A stretch of DNA of 19,072 nucleotides from Holosporales bacterium (GCA_031266385.1 JAISBC010000053.1:1-19072); one strand, 5' to 3'; positions 8,552 to 15,933 are shown, numbered from the stretch's first letter. The notes: generated from the letters alone by a model not told the origin. Translations and numbers: made by a program.

Positions 8552-8932
8552 CTAATCATCGGTGGATGGTTCGAGTCTCTTCCTCTCGGCTATCCTCGTA
8601 CTCTTTCCAGTTCGCTCTCGTAGATAATATAACTTCGCTCGCCGAACCCTGCCGTGTTTCGTGACCTCTATCTGAATGTTCGGAGAATACAGATGAAACA
8701 GCCTCTCAACTCCCTCGCCATTTGAGATCTTCCGAACTTTAAACGACGAATTTATACTGCGATTTTTCTTGGCGATGACGACACCTTCGAACGATTGCAT
8801 CCTTTCCCTCGTTCCCTCGACAACCTTGATCAAAACCTTTACCGAATCTCCAGCCCTAAAACGAGGAATCCGCCTTTCGGCCGTCAACCTTGCTATCTGA
8901 TCCCTATTTATCTGCTCTATCAAATTCATCAT
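8552..8932 (-). CDS. rplS: 50S ribosomal protein bL19
   Basis: Ribosomal protein at the 30S/50S interface. The 126 residues show the family core: FRAGDSVKVLIKVVEGTRERMQSFEGVVIAKKN, SSFKVRKISNGEGVERLFHLYSPNI and VRRAKLYYLRERTGKSTRI, with a short extra tail (ERKRLEPSTDD). Two adjacent ATG codons (8932 and 8929) could start it. It follows trmD by 27 bases, as in most bacteria. Confidence 0.97.
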   Translation of the reverse strand: MMNLIEQINRDQIARLTAERRIPRFRAGDSVKVLIKVVEGTRERMQSFEGVVIAKKNRSINSSFKVRKISNGEGVERLFHLYSPNIQIEVTKHGRVRRAKLYYLRERTGKSTRIAERKRLEPSTDD

Positions 8933-8959
8933 CTCACAACGCCACGAATCGGGACCGGA

Positions 8960-9685
8960 TTAATCTCCATTCCGCTCATAACGCTCCCACAAATCACGGC
9001 GCAACTCTTTCGTCGTTGATTCCGACTGCGCCAACCTCCACCGTTCGATTTCTCCGTGATTCCCGGACAATAAAACGGCTGGAACCTTCTCTCCATTCCA
9101 TTCACAGGGTCTAGTATATTGTGGGTATTCCAGAAGATCAACAGAAAAACTTTCAGTCTCGGTTGAGGTCTCATTGTGCATAATCCCCGGGATTTGCCGG
9201 AGGCAAGCATCGATGACACACATCGCCGGCAATTCCCCACCGAATAGGACGAAATCCCCGACGCTAATCTCGAGCATCCCGTGATTCTTTATCCAGAAAT
9301 CGATGACCCTTTGATCGATACCTTCATAGCGCCCGCAGAGAATTATTAGTCCATCAACCTCATCTTTGAACCAAGATCGTACCATTTTCTGAGAGAAAGG
9401 TTCTCCCCTGGGCGACATAAACAGAATCATTTGTCTATTTCTTTTGGAGGAATGTAGCTCCAGTGCATATGATAATGCATCATGAACCACATCGGGTTTC
9501 ATGATCATTCCAGCTCCTCCTCCACAAGGCGAATCATCGACTTTTCTGTGTTTATCAGTCGCGAAATCCCGGATATTAACGAGGCGCAATTCCCACAGCT
9601 TTCCCAATCCCTTACCACTAAGCCCGTGCCCCAACGGTCCCGGAAATATTTCAGGGAAAATGGTGACGACTGTTACCGAGAACAC
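8960..9685 (-). CDS. trmD: tRNA (guanine-N1-)-methyltransferase TrmD
   Basis: Methylates G37 of tRNAs that have G at position 36, preventing frameshifting. The 241 residues contain VTIFPEIF at the start, the SAM-knot motifs DDSPCGGGAGMIMKPD, ILCGRYEGIDQRVIDFW and SVGDFVLFGGELPAMCVIDA, and YPQYTRPCEW for tRNA contact. The start is GTG at 9685. It is supported by GGAGGAGGT about 10 bases upstream, and that sequence belongs to the inserted repeat at 9690-9841. It overlaps the 3' end of eno by 13 bases. The common upstream partners rpsP and rimM are absent and eno takes their place. Confidence 0.95.
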   Translation of the reverse strand: MFSVTVVTIFPEIFPGPLGHGLSGKGLGKLWELRLVNIRDFATDKHRKVDDSPCGGGAGMIMKPDVVHDALSYALELHSSKRNRQMILFMSPRGEPFSQKMVRSWFKDEVDGLIILCGRYEGIDQRVIDFWIKNHGMLEISVGDFVLFGGELPAMCVIDACLRQIPGIMHNETSTETESFSVDLLEYPQYTRPCEWNGEKVPAVLLSGNHGEIERWRLAQSESTTKELRRDLWERYERNGD

Positions 9686-11073
9686 TTTTCACTAGACCTC
9701 CTCCGTAACTCTTCACAATCAGTTTCCTGCTGCGTCGATCCGGTGCTCGAATGCTCATGTACCCCTAAGTACACTCCGCTTCTGTGCTCCGTGTCTCCTA
9801 GTAATAGATCTGATTGTGGGGGTTTGGAAGGAGGTCTAATGGTCCTGAGCTCTTCTTCTATCCTGAGCAATTGGTTATATTTTTCAACTCTCTCGCCCCG
9901 AGCTGGAGCACCAGTCTTGATATATTCGGCCGAAACGGCAACGGCAAGATCCGAGATCGTCGAATCACACGTTTCTCCCGATCTATGGGAAATTACGACC
10001 TTGAATCCATTGCGTTGAGCGAGAGATACTGCCTCGAGGGTCTCCGTTAAAGTCCCAATCTGATTCGGCTTAATTAAGATGGCATTCGCCGCCTTTTTAT
10101 CGATTCCTTTCAGGAGTCTCTTACCGTTCGTAACGAACAGATCATCTCCGACGATCTGAATATCTCGACCCATTCTGGCCGTGATTTCGGTGAATCCATC
10201 CCAATCCTCCTCGGACAGTGGATCCTCAATCGAAATTATGGGGTAATTTTTAACGAGATCCTCATAGTAGGCTATCATATCACTCGTGCTTTTTGTCGTT
10301 TCCTCGATATGGTATTGCCCATCCTTAAAAAGCTCTGAGGCGGCAACATCGAGGGCGAGATTTACGTCGGTCCCCGGAGTGTATCCGGCCGTTTCGATAG
10401 ATTTCATCACGATATCCAGGGCTTCTCGAGTTGATTTTAGATTCGGGGCCACTCCGCCTTCATCCCCGACGTTCGAATTCAATCCCTTGGATTTCAGGTA
10501 TTTTTTGAGGGCATGATAAATATCGGTACAAATCTCCAGATATTCCATGAAGGGGCCGTCCTTCGCGGGGACAATCATAAACTCCTGAATATCGACCTTA
10601 TTATCGGCATGAGCCCCGCCATTTAGGACATTCATCATCGGTCGCGGAAGCCTATTCCTTCCAACGACTCCGGACATATATCGATACAGTGGCAGCTCGA
10701 AATACAGGGCGGCCGCCCGACAAACGGCTAGACTTACTGAGAGGATCGCATTCGCCCCGAGTTCTGATTTATAATCGGTCCCATCGAGATCGATTAAAAT
10801 TGAATCGATGTGAGACTGCCTGCTGGCATCGAGATCCAGTAATCGTGGGGCGATGATTTCGTTCACATTTCCGACGGCCCAACTCACTCCCTTCCCAGAA
10901 AATCGATGGCCTCCATCCCTTAGTTCGCAGGCCTCGAACGATCCGGTCGAAGCCCCAGATGGAACGGCGGCCCTTCCCATAACTCCAGATTCCAAAATTA
11001 CATCCGTCTCGATCGTCGGGAAACCCCTCGAATCAAGAATCTCCCTGGCCATGATAGCTTTAATTCGACTCAT
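9673..11073 (-). CDS. eno: enolase with repeat-encoded C-terminal extension
   Basis: Converts 2-phosphoglycerate to phosphoenolpyruvate. Core motifs are complete: AREILDSRGFPTIETDV at the start, SGASTGSFEA, DGTDYKSELGANAILSVSLA, NVLNGGAHADNKVDIQEFM, VGDEGGVAPN, ISIEDPLSEEDWDG, the metal-binding GDDLFVTN, IKPNQIGTLTET and SHRSGET. At 466 residues it is about 40 longer than usual. The normal protein ends within about 15 residues of KYNQLLRIEEEL. Here, right after that motif, the frame enters the repeat at 9841-9690 (about residues 411-461) and ends five codons beyond it. The tail therefore replaces the native terminus, while the catalytic barrel is untouched. The ATG at 11073 has only a weak ribosome-binding site. 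Confidence 0.96.
   Translation of the reverse strand: MSRIKAIMAREILDSRGFPTIETDVILESGVMGRAAVPSGASTGSFEACELRDGGHRFSGKGVSWAVGNVNEIIAPRLLDLDASRQSHIDSILIDLDGTDYKSELGANAILSVSLAVCRAAALYFELPLYRYMSGVVGRNRLPRPMMNVLNGGAHADNKVDIQEFMIVPAKDGPFMEYLEICTDIYHALKKYLKSKGLNSNVGDEGGVAPNLKSTREALDIVMKSIETAGYTPGTDVNLALDVAASELFKDGQYHIEETTKSTSDMIAYYEDLVKNYPIISIEDPLSEEDWDGFTEITARMGRDIQIVGDDLFVTNGKRLLKGIDKKAANAILIKPNQIGTLTETLEAVSLAQRNGFKVVISHRSGETCDSTISDLAVAVSAEYIKTGAPARGERVEKYNQLLRIEEELRTIRPPSKPPQSDLLLGDTEHRSGVYLGVHEHSSTGSTQQETDCEELRRRSSEKCSR
9690..9841 (-). repeat. about 152-bp repeat element with imperfect inverted ends, inside eno 3' end
   Basis: The two ends are imperfect inverted repeats. From 9691 (plus) and from 9840 (minus) both read A[CT]TAGACCTCCT, then C-rich sequence, then CACAATCAG; by hand, 24 of about 32 columns match. 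The 68 bases at 9774-9841 recur, 62 of 68 identical, at 18587-18654 after mutL in the same sense relative to the gene. The whole element is open in the eno frame, coding for residues beginning TIRPPSKPPQSD. It contains no transposase, so it is MITE-like or comparable to Rickettsia palindromic elements. I do not know a named family with this sequence. Confidence 0.75.
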
Positions 11074-11105
11074 ATCTTAGAATTCTAAAATGGAATAATC
11101 GGTGG

Positions 11106-11114
11106 ATTATAACA
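11106..11114 (-). promoter_or_regulatory. extended -10 promoter of eno
   Basis: The minus strand reads TGTTATAAT, a perfect TATAAT with an extended TGn motif. The transcription start would be near 11099, about 26 bases before the eno ATG. No good -35 is seen at 16-18 bases, which is acceptable for an extended -10 promoter. It probably drives eno-trmD-rplS-rplY-pth. Confidence 0.6.
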
Positions 11115-11397
11115 GATTAGTGGTTACCCAAAACAGGCCGAAGTAACATACTGCAATAACGAACCATGGACAATAGTACAACAGATCACGCGGCTACAAC
11201 CAACATGAATCTTTGGATGTAGATTTCGTACCATTTCTACGCTCAGTGCGTTCTGACAACAAACCTGATTAAGCGGGTTTTTGGAAGAAATCTAATACCA
11301 AATCTCATAAATAATGAGACAGATACCACCAGTTCATTTAATCACTGGAGAGCATGTTTGATAGCCAATCCTGGGTTTCGGTTCATTTTTTGGTATC
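11115..11397. other. intergenic region between ugd-like gene and eno, no gene recognised
   Basis: About 280 bases without a convincing frame on either strand. A hairpin-capable sequence (TCTCAT, five-base loop, ATGAGA) lies near 11308-11324. It is not followed by a T run in the ugd direction, so I do not call it a terminator. Some of this may be decayed mobile DNA, but no transposase motif could be read. Confidence 0.4.
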
Positions 11398-12774
11398 TCA
11401 CAGCGGACCCAGCAACTCCTCTGCGGCGATATATTCGAAATTCTTCAATTTTGCCTTGGTATAGAGGTTATGCATATCCATTAAAATTGGGTTATCATTC
11501 TGTCTGCGATTCATGAGTTCCCAGACCTTCCCGAAGTCGATATTCAAAAACTCTGACCAGTTCGTCATGAGGACGACCATATCACTTTGCATGACGGCTT
11601 CGTATACCGATCCGGTCAGCTGAAATCTCGGATTATCGAAAATCGTTTTTGGTATCGCCTCGAGAATCCTCAGAGCATCGAGATGAAAAGACGGATCATA
11701 TGCCGAGACGAAAATATCATTCTCGAGCATAGTATGGATGACGCTAATACTCGGAGCCTCCCTCACATCATTCGTCTGAGGTTTGATGGCCAAACCCAAC
11801 ACAGCCAATTTCTTATTACTCAGTCCATTTTCGTCAGAAAGCTTACTAATAATTCGCTCGGAGATATGCCTGGTCCTCGCGAGATTACTCTCCATAACGG
11901 CCCGTGTAATATGGCATTCGATGCCCAGTGATCGGGCCATTCGAGTGATTCCCCTCATCAGGGCCGGATAAGAAAGCCCTCCGAAGCCGGGGGTTACTTT
12001 CAATAACTTCGGCCCTACCGAGGAATCAAAGCCAATCCCTGTAATCAGATGCTCGATATTGGCCTTCGATTTACCGCACAAATCTGCGAACTCATTGATG
12101 AGAGCGGATTTAGCGGCAATGAACGCCGTGGTCGCATACTTTATAAGTTCGGCCGTCTCGTGATTCGTATAGATCACCGGAATTTCAGAGGCAATAATCG
12201 GCGAATAAAGCTTCTCGATCAAGTTCCTGGCTTTCTTTGAAGTTTGGTCCATCCCGATCACTAACCGATCGGGGGCCACAAAATCGTGTAAAGCGTATCC
12301 CTCTCTGAGAAAATCGGGATTCGTGATGATATCATAATGCTCTCCGTGAACTAAATCTGGCCTCAAAAATTGCGCATTATTTTTGATGATCGAGCAGGTC
12401 CCGACTGAGGTCGTCGTCTTGATGAGGATCGCCGTATAATGAGATCTACTCAGGAGAAGCATAGCGTCCTTGGTGATATCATGAATTTTGGCGGCCTGCT
12501 TTTCGTCATCGAAATGAGCGACGGCTATGACGATGACATCTGGATTCTGATGGGTTTTATTAAGATTTCCGAAGAATCTCAGAACTCCGGTGGCTTGATG
12601 TTTTTTTAAGCTAGACTCGAGGCTGGGCTCATATACGGATACCAAATTGTTTTTTAAGTCCTTCAGCTTTACGGCATCGATTTCCACGATATCGACTGAA
12701 AAGCCAAACTCACAAAAACATACCCCCGAAACGACGCCAATGTACCCTCCCCCAATGATCGTAATTTTCAACAT
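11398..12774 (-). CDS. UDP-glucose/GDP-mannose dehydrogenase family protein lacking catalytic cysteine
   Basis: The fold is that of UDP-glucose 6-dehydrogenase, which normally oxidises UDP-glucose twice to UDP-glucuronate. The N-terminal Rossmann motif TIIGGGYIGVVSGVCF, the YEPSLES segment, AELIKYATTAFIAAKSALINE and the C-terminal domain (LGLAIKPQTNDVREAPSISVI, AYDPSFH) are all clear over 458 residues. The catalytic motif, normally GGSCFPKD, reads GGLSYPAL. Ser268 replaces the nucleophilic Cys, and the Lys and Asp are gone. PEFLREG reads PDFLREG, the Asn four residues after Lys212 is Thr216, and DSRIG reads DSSVG. The product is probably not a standard dehydrogenase. I therefore withhold the name ugd. 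ATG 12774 fits the family start; the upstream open frame to 12837 does not. Confidence 0.85.
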   Translation of the reverse strand: MLKITIIGGGYIGVVSGVCFCEFGFSVDIVEIDAVKLKDLKNNLVSVYEPSLESSLKKHQATGVLRFFGNLNKTHQNPDVIVIAVAHFDDEKQAAKIHDITKDAMLLLSRSHYTAILIKTTTSVGTCSIIKNNAQFLRPDLVHGEHYDIITNPDFLREGYALHDFVAPDRLVIGMDQTSKKARNLIEKLYSPIIASEIPVIYTNHETAELIKYATTAFIAAKSALINEFADLCGKSKANIEHLITGIGFDSSVGPKLLKVTPGFGGLSYPALMRGITRMARSLGIECHITRAVMESNLARTRHISERIISKLSDENGLSNKKLAVLGLAIKPQTNDVREAPSISVIHTMLENDIFVSAYDPSFHLDALRILEAIPKTIFDNPRFQLTGSVYEAVMQSDMVVLMTNWSEFLNIDFGKVWELMNRRQNDNPILMDMHNLYTKAKLKNFEYIAAEELLGPL

Positions 12775-12968
12775 CAGGACGTCCGGCTTAAAAAAAACTG
12801 GGCAATGATATCTGCAATTCCAGGGATAAATCAACATTTTTAAGATGCATCAGGTATCGAATTGCATAGCAATTATTTAAAATTTTTTGGGACTATTTTT
12901 ATTTTGAGAAATCTCTCCTGATTTGCCAAGATAATTTTATACGATGAATAAACTTACATCAGAGAAAT

Positions 12969-13205
12969 ATGAATCCTGATCTCAATATCGAGAAAAAACA
13001 AATTCGAGTACTGGGAGTCTTCGTGAGTAGACATAAAAGGAGAAATCCCTGGACCATAGCGGAGTTTGAAATCCTAAGGAATGGGTTTATGAGTGGAAAG
13101 AGGATTAAAGTGATCGCCAATGAAATAGGTAGATCCCCGACGGCCGTAAACAAGTTTATAAGTAGATCAGGTCTTAAGAGGACTCGAAAAGTTCGTACTC
13201 GATAA
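12969..13205 (+). CDS. small helix-turn-helix DNA-binding protein, possibly frameshifted at its end
   Basis: The 78 residues are basic and contain a SANT/Myb- or GcrA-like trihelical pattern at about residues 27-70 (PWTIAEFEILRNGFMSG, KVIANEIGRSPTAVNKFISRSGL). This suggests DNA binding, but the partner genes are unknown. It points away from the ugd-like gene, with no strong ribosome-binding site before the ATG. After KRTRK the frame ends at a TAA. One base shifted, an acidic helix-like frame runs KFVLDKNDSVDLEQEILD and on to a stop at 13267-13269, as if a longer protein of about 100 residues had lost its frame near 13190. It may be a mobile-element accessory or a resident regulator. Confidence 0.55.
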   Translation: MNPDLNIEKKQIRVLGVFVSRHKRRNPWTIAEFEILRNGFMSGKRIKVIANEIGRSPTAVNKFISRSGLKRTRKVRTR

Positions 13206-13305
13206 GAATGATTCAGTTGATCTCGAGCAAGAAATCTTGGATAAGCTACGCCATAAAATCCTATACTAGAATTTACTGACATCCAATTGTTATAATTGCA
13301 CCTAA

Positions 13306-13481
13306 GGAGATCCCGAATATATTGTCATAGTCTTCGGGAAGAAAGTAATGGATTTTGCTAATACTCACACAATAAAGGAAACCTCTCAAACATTCAAGAT
13401 ATCAACGTGGACAGTGTTAGTACTTGGAGGAAGTTATTAAGAGAGAATAGAGTTGTTGCATAATCACCCCGAAAATCGCAC
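13306..13481 (+). pseudogene. IS630-like transposase N-terminal remnant
   Basis: One frame reads FGKKVMDFANTHTIKETSQ followed by TFKISTWTV, the helix-turn-helix layout at the start of IS630-type transposases. After a frameshift around 13420 the next frame continues TWRKLLRENRVVA, a stop, then SPRKSH, matching the W-[RK]-x-L stretch that follows that helix. AAGGAG at 13304-13309 and a TATAAT near 13290 may be its old expression signals. No catalytic DDE region follows. Family assignment is from motif style only. Confidence 0.45.
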
Positions 13482-13486
13482 GTACA

Positions 13487-13936
13487 GTTGTGGGGGGTAC
13501 CGGCATTCGGGTCCTCTCAAATCTTGCTGTACTGCCTTTATGTTGGGGAAATTTTCAGAGATGGAGAGCAATTGGGAGCCAAATCCACAAATCTGCATAT
13601 CATAAGGTTTTAACAGCTCGATGCAACTCTATCCATTGAATAGCTATTTCATGGTAGCAGGGGAAGATTTATGAACGGGTCTTGTATGTTTCAAATGTGA
13701 CGGAACGTAGCTAAAACCATCACGAGCGCAGGTGACCCTGAAACAGGTCTGAGGCCTACGAGCTTGGAGACAGAGATGTTGAGGTGCGCGAACTCAAGAC
13801 CTTTTTGCAGAAATACTCGACTGTCATGAAGTGGCTTGGTTGTGTTGCTGGAGGAGTGTCATTGTTGTCTTTGTGTCAGTTTTTGGGGAAGAAATTTCCT
13901 CAGAATGTATCTGTTTATAAGATTAAAGGATTATAA
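13487..13936 (+). pseudogene. decayed, 5'-truncated relative of the downstream G-tract gene
   Basis: Fragments of this stretch align in order with the protein of 13988-14781. Near 13510-13600 GPLKSCCTAFMLGKFSEMES with a following EP matches EGLLLCCPVSMGEVHYW and a following EP. NSYFMVAGE and FKCDG, on either side of a stop, match NSVILAAGG and VKFDDNG. In another frame (13742-13936) LGDRDVEVRELKTFLQ, a hydrophobic segment WLGCVAGGVSLLSLCQFLGKK and a tail ending YKIKGL match the downstream C-terminus (GDIDAVKIAKLSDYI, membrane segment, KK, FKLT). In-frame stops (TAA 13603, TGA later) and at least one frameshift break it. Its 5' end is missing where the transposase remnant lies. The alignment was made by eye and identity is low in places. 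Confidence 0.55.
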
Positions 13937-13948
13937 ACTTTAATTCTA

Positions 13949-13954
13949 TATAAT
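13949..13954 (+). promoter_or_regulatory. -10 box upstream of the G-tract gene
   Basis: TATAAT lies 34 bases before the ATG at 13988 in an AT-rich stretch. No convincing -35 is seen at normal spacing. Transcription would start near 13961. A GGGAGG ribosome-binding sequence (13971-13976) sits 11 bases before the ATG, slightly far but usable. Confidence 0.4.
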
Positions 13955-13987
13955 TACTGTAGAAATATTAGGGAGGATATATTTTTT

Positions 13988-14781
13988 ATGAAAATATTTA
14001 ACAAATTTGCTAACAAGAACGTTGGAAAATCAGGCGTTATGAGACGCTGGGGGGGGGGGCTCTCTTAGCTCTGGTCGCTTCTAGGCCAGTAGGGGGGTCT
14101 GAGGGCCTCTTGTTGTGTTGTCCTGTAAGTATGGGGGAGGTCCATTATTGGGATGCTGAGTCAGAGCCGGGTCGAAAATATGCTTACAATCTAGGATTTG
14201 AGTGGGCGGCTACTGGGAAATCTGGACCAGTTGAGCTGGGATTCATGTCTAGCGGTGGGTTAGGGGCTTTTTGGTATCCTGATGGGTTCCCTTTCCCTAT
14301 GCCTGATAAGGGGGGGCAGGAGTGGCTTAAGGGTGATGCATTGGAAATTGCAGGAAATAGTGTGATTCTTGCTGCGGGTGGGGTGGTTAAGTTCGACGAT
14401 AATGGACCTGGATCTGGAAATGCAGCGTCGGCTCGCCGGTGTGTGGAAGGATATTGGGCTGGAGCTCTCTCTAACCCGAGAATGCCGGAGGAAGGGACAG
14501 TCGAGGATCTGAATGTGTTGAAGCTGTCGTGGAATAATCTTATAAGTGTTGCCCCCTCTGATCTGCCGTTAGATTGCATTGGGGATATTGATGCCGTTAA
14601 GATTGCAAAGTTATCGGATTATATTTTATTTCTGGATGCTCTTAGGAACCAATGGAGGTCCAGTTCTTCGAATTATTGGCCGGTTGGAGTTGGGATCGCC
14701 TTTTGTTGTGTAGGAGTGAATTTTCTTTGGCGATTGTTCAAGAAAACCGAACCTCGATCTTCTTTGTTTAAGCTTACCTGA
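13988..14781 (+). CDS. putative phase-variable exported membrane-anchored protein, frame OFF by one base
   Basis: I do not recognise the family. From ATG 13988 the frame reads a basic start (MKIFNKFANKN, then MRRW) and enters an 11-G tract at 14049-14059. With 11 Gs it hits TAG at 14066-14068 after 26 codons. With one more G (or two fewer) it continues as GGGALLALVAS, completing a signal-peptide-like core, and stays open to TGA at 14779-14781, giving 264 residues. The downstream frame is open without interruption. Near the C-terminus it has a membrane segment (WPVGVGIAFCCVGVNFLW) followed by a basic tail (RLFKKTEPRSS), as in a protein with its bulk outside the cytoplasm. The ectodomain is rich in Gly and Trp. 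An alternative start at TTG 14110 would lack the signal. The 3' end overlaps pheS tail-to-tail by 8 bases. Confidence 0.65.
14049..14059 (+). repeat. homopolymeric G tract (11 G) inside the signal-peptide coding region
   Basis: Eleven consecutive Gs, counted directly. Tracts of this length slip readily during replication and are the classic switch of bacterial contingency loci. Here each gain or loss of one base changes whether the 264-residue protein is read. A sequencing or assembly miscount of the homopolymer is the main alternative. Shorter G runs occur in the same gene at 14092-14097 (6) and 14310-14316 (7), and in the decayed relative at 13492-13497 (6). Confidence 0.9.
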
Positions 14782-15823
14782 TATTGTTAAGGTACCGGAG
14801 GGTTCTGACATCTGTTTCGTAGATATTTCTGATGTCGGATATTCCGGTTCTGAGGGCAACCAGTCTTTCGAGGCCAAAGCCGAAGGCAAAACCGTATGCC
14901 GGTCCCTCGATTCCACAATGTTTGAAGACATTCGGGTGTACCATGCCGGCACCTCCTAGTTCGAGCCAATCCGTCCCGTCCCCGGTAATCCGCAGCCTCC
15001 CTCCCTCTTTTTTATATCGGCAATCAATTTCAACCCCTGGTTCTGTGAATGGAAAATAACTCGGCCTAAGGCGAATCGCTACATCTTCCGTCTCGAAAAA
15101 TGCGGATATAAACTTCTTCAATTCGCTCTTCAGATGTCCTATCGTGAGGCCTTCTCGATCGACGACGAGCCCCTCGATCTGATGGAACATCGGAGAATGC
15201 GTGGAATCCAGCTTGTCATTCCTATAGGTTTTTCCTATCGAAATCATTCTGACAGGAATCCCGGTTTTCTGCATCGTTCGGATCTGGACACACGAAGTAT
15301 GTGTTCGCAATAAAACATCATCGAACCCATCGATATAGAACGTATCGTGTGATTGTCGAGCCGGATGATGCTTCGGGATATTCAAGGCATCGAAATTGAA
15401 AAAATCTGTTTCTATCTCCGGGCCATCGAGCACTAAAAATCCACGGGCATGATAGTGATCCCTAATTCGCCGCATCGCTTGAGTCAAGATATGAAGCGAC
15501 CCGAATGAATCGCTGACACTCGGCAAGGTAATATCGACCACCTCGCTCCTCAACCTTTCTTCGATAATCGATCTTTTGATCTTTTTGATCTGCTCTGATA
15601 TAGCCTCCTCTATCGCGTTTTTCGCAATGTTCAGGCGTTCTCCAATAATTTTTTTCTCTTCGATGGAGAGTTTCGCTAACGCCCTGAATTCGGAAGTTAT
15701 GGCCCCAGACTTTCCCAGAAGTCCGGCCCTTATCTTTTCCAATTCGCCGATTGAGGTCGCGCTGGAAATGGATTCCATCCATTGATTCAGACTACATTCA
15801 AATTCTCTGGATGCGTCGCTCAT
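14774..15823 (-). CDS. pheS: phenylalanine--tRNA ligase alpha subunit
   Basis: Catalytic subunit of the (alpha-beta)2 PheRS that charges tRNA-Phe. The 349 residues start with the N-terminal coiled-coil region (EKIRAGLLGKSGAITSEF) and continue into the class II catalytic core. Visible motifs are FDALNIPKHHPARQSHDTFY, LLRTHTSCVQIRTM, YRNDKLDSTHSPMFHQIEGL (motif 2 region) and GAGMVHPNVFKHCGI with YGFAFGFGLERLVALRTGISDIR (motif 3). It follows tRNA-Phe by 34 bases on the same strand. The beta-subunit gene pheT, usually directly downstream, is not here; its place is taken by the convergent G-tract gene. Confidence 0.97.
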   Translation of the reverse strand: MSDASREFECSLNQWMESISSATSIGELEKIRAGLLGKSGAITSEFRALAKLSIEEKKIIGERLNIAKNAIEEAISEQIKKIKRSIIEERLRSEVVDITLPSVSDSFGSLHILTQAMRRIRDHYHARGFLVLDGPEIETDFFNFDALNIPKHHPARQSHDTFYIDGFDDVLLRTHTSCVQIRTMQKTGIPVRMISIGKTYRNDKLDSTHSPMFHQIEGLVVDREGLTIGHLKSELKKFISAFFETEDVAIRLRPSYFPFTEPGVEIDCRYKKEGGRLRITGDGTDWLELGGAGMVHPNVFKHCGIEGPAYGFAFGFGLERLVALRTGISDIRNIYETDVRTLRYLNNIR

Positions 15824-15857
15824 ATCATTCCGGGATAAAAAAAAGACACAGGTTTTG

Positions 15858-15933
15858 TGGTGCCCAGAGCCGGAATCGAACCAGCGACACAGAGATTTTC
15901 AGTCTCTTGCTCTACCAACTGAGCTATCTGGGC
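15858..15933 (-). tRNA. tRNA-Phe (anticodon GAA), CCA encoded
   Basis: A complete cloverleaf of 76 bases on the minus strand. The acceptor stem is GCCCAGA/TCTGGGC (7 perfect pairs), followed by ACCA. The D arm is GCTCAGTTGGTAGAGC. The anticodon stem AGAGA/TCTCT encloses the loop CTGAAAA with anticodon GAA. The T arm is GCTGG/CCGGC around TTCGATT. The gene lies directly upstream of pheS, the enzyme subunit that charges this tRNA, so both may share a transcript. Confidence 0.98.

Noticed and set aside
8929..9240. 103-codon minus-strand frame inside trmD
   Set aside because: It lies in a different frame of the well-supported trmD gene.
11258..11285. AAACC...GGTTT hairpin followed by T residues on the plus strand
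   Set aside because: Only five pairs with a long loop, and no plus-strand gene ends there, so not called a terminator.
13460..13500. Resemblance to the 3' half of group II intron domain V (GAAA, then CGCACGTACAGTT)
   Set aside because: The 5' half does not pair with it, and no domain VI, reverse transcriptase or intron boundaries are seen; probably chance.
14184..14579. 131-codon minus-strand frame opposite the G-tract gene
   Set aside because: Shadow of the high-GC coding strand; composition is unlike a protein and it has no start signals.
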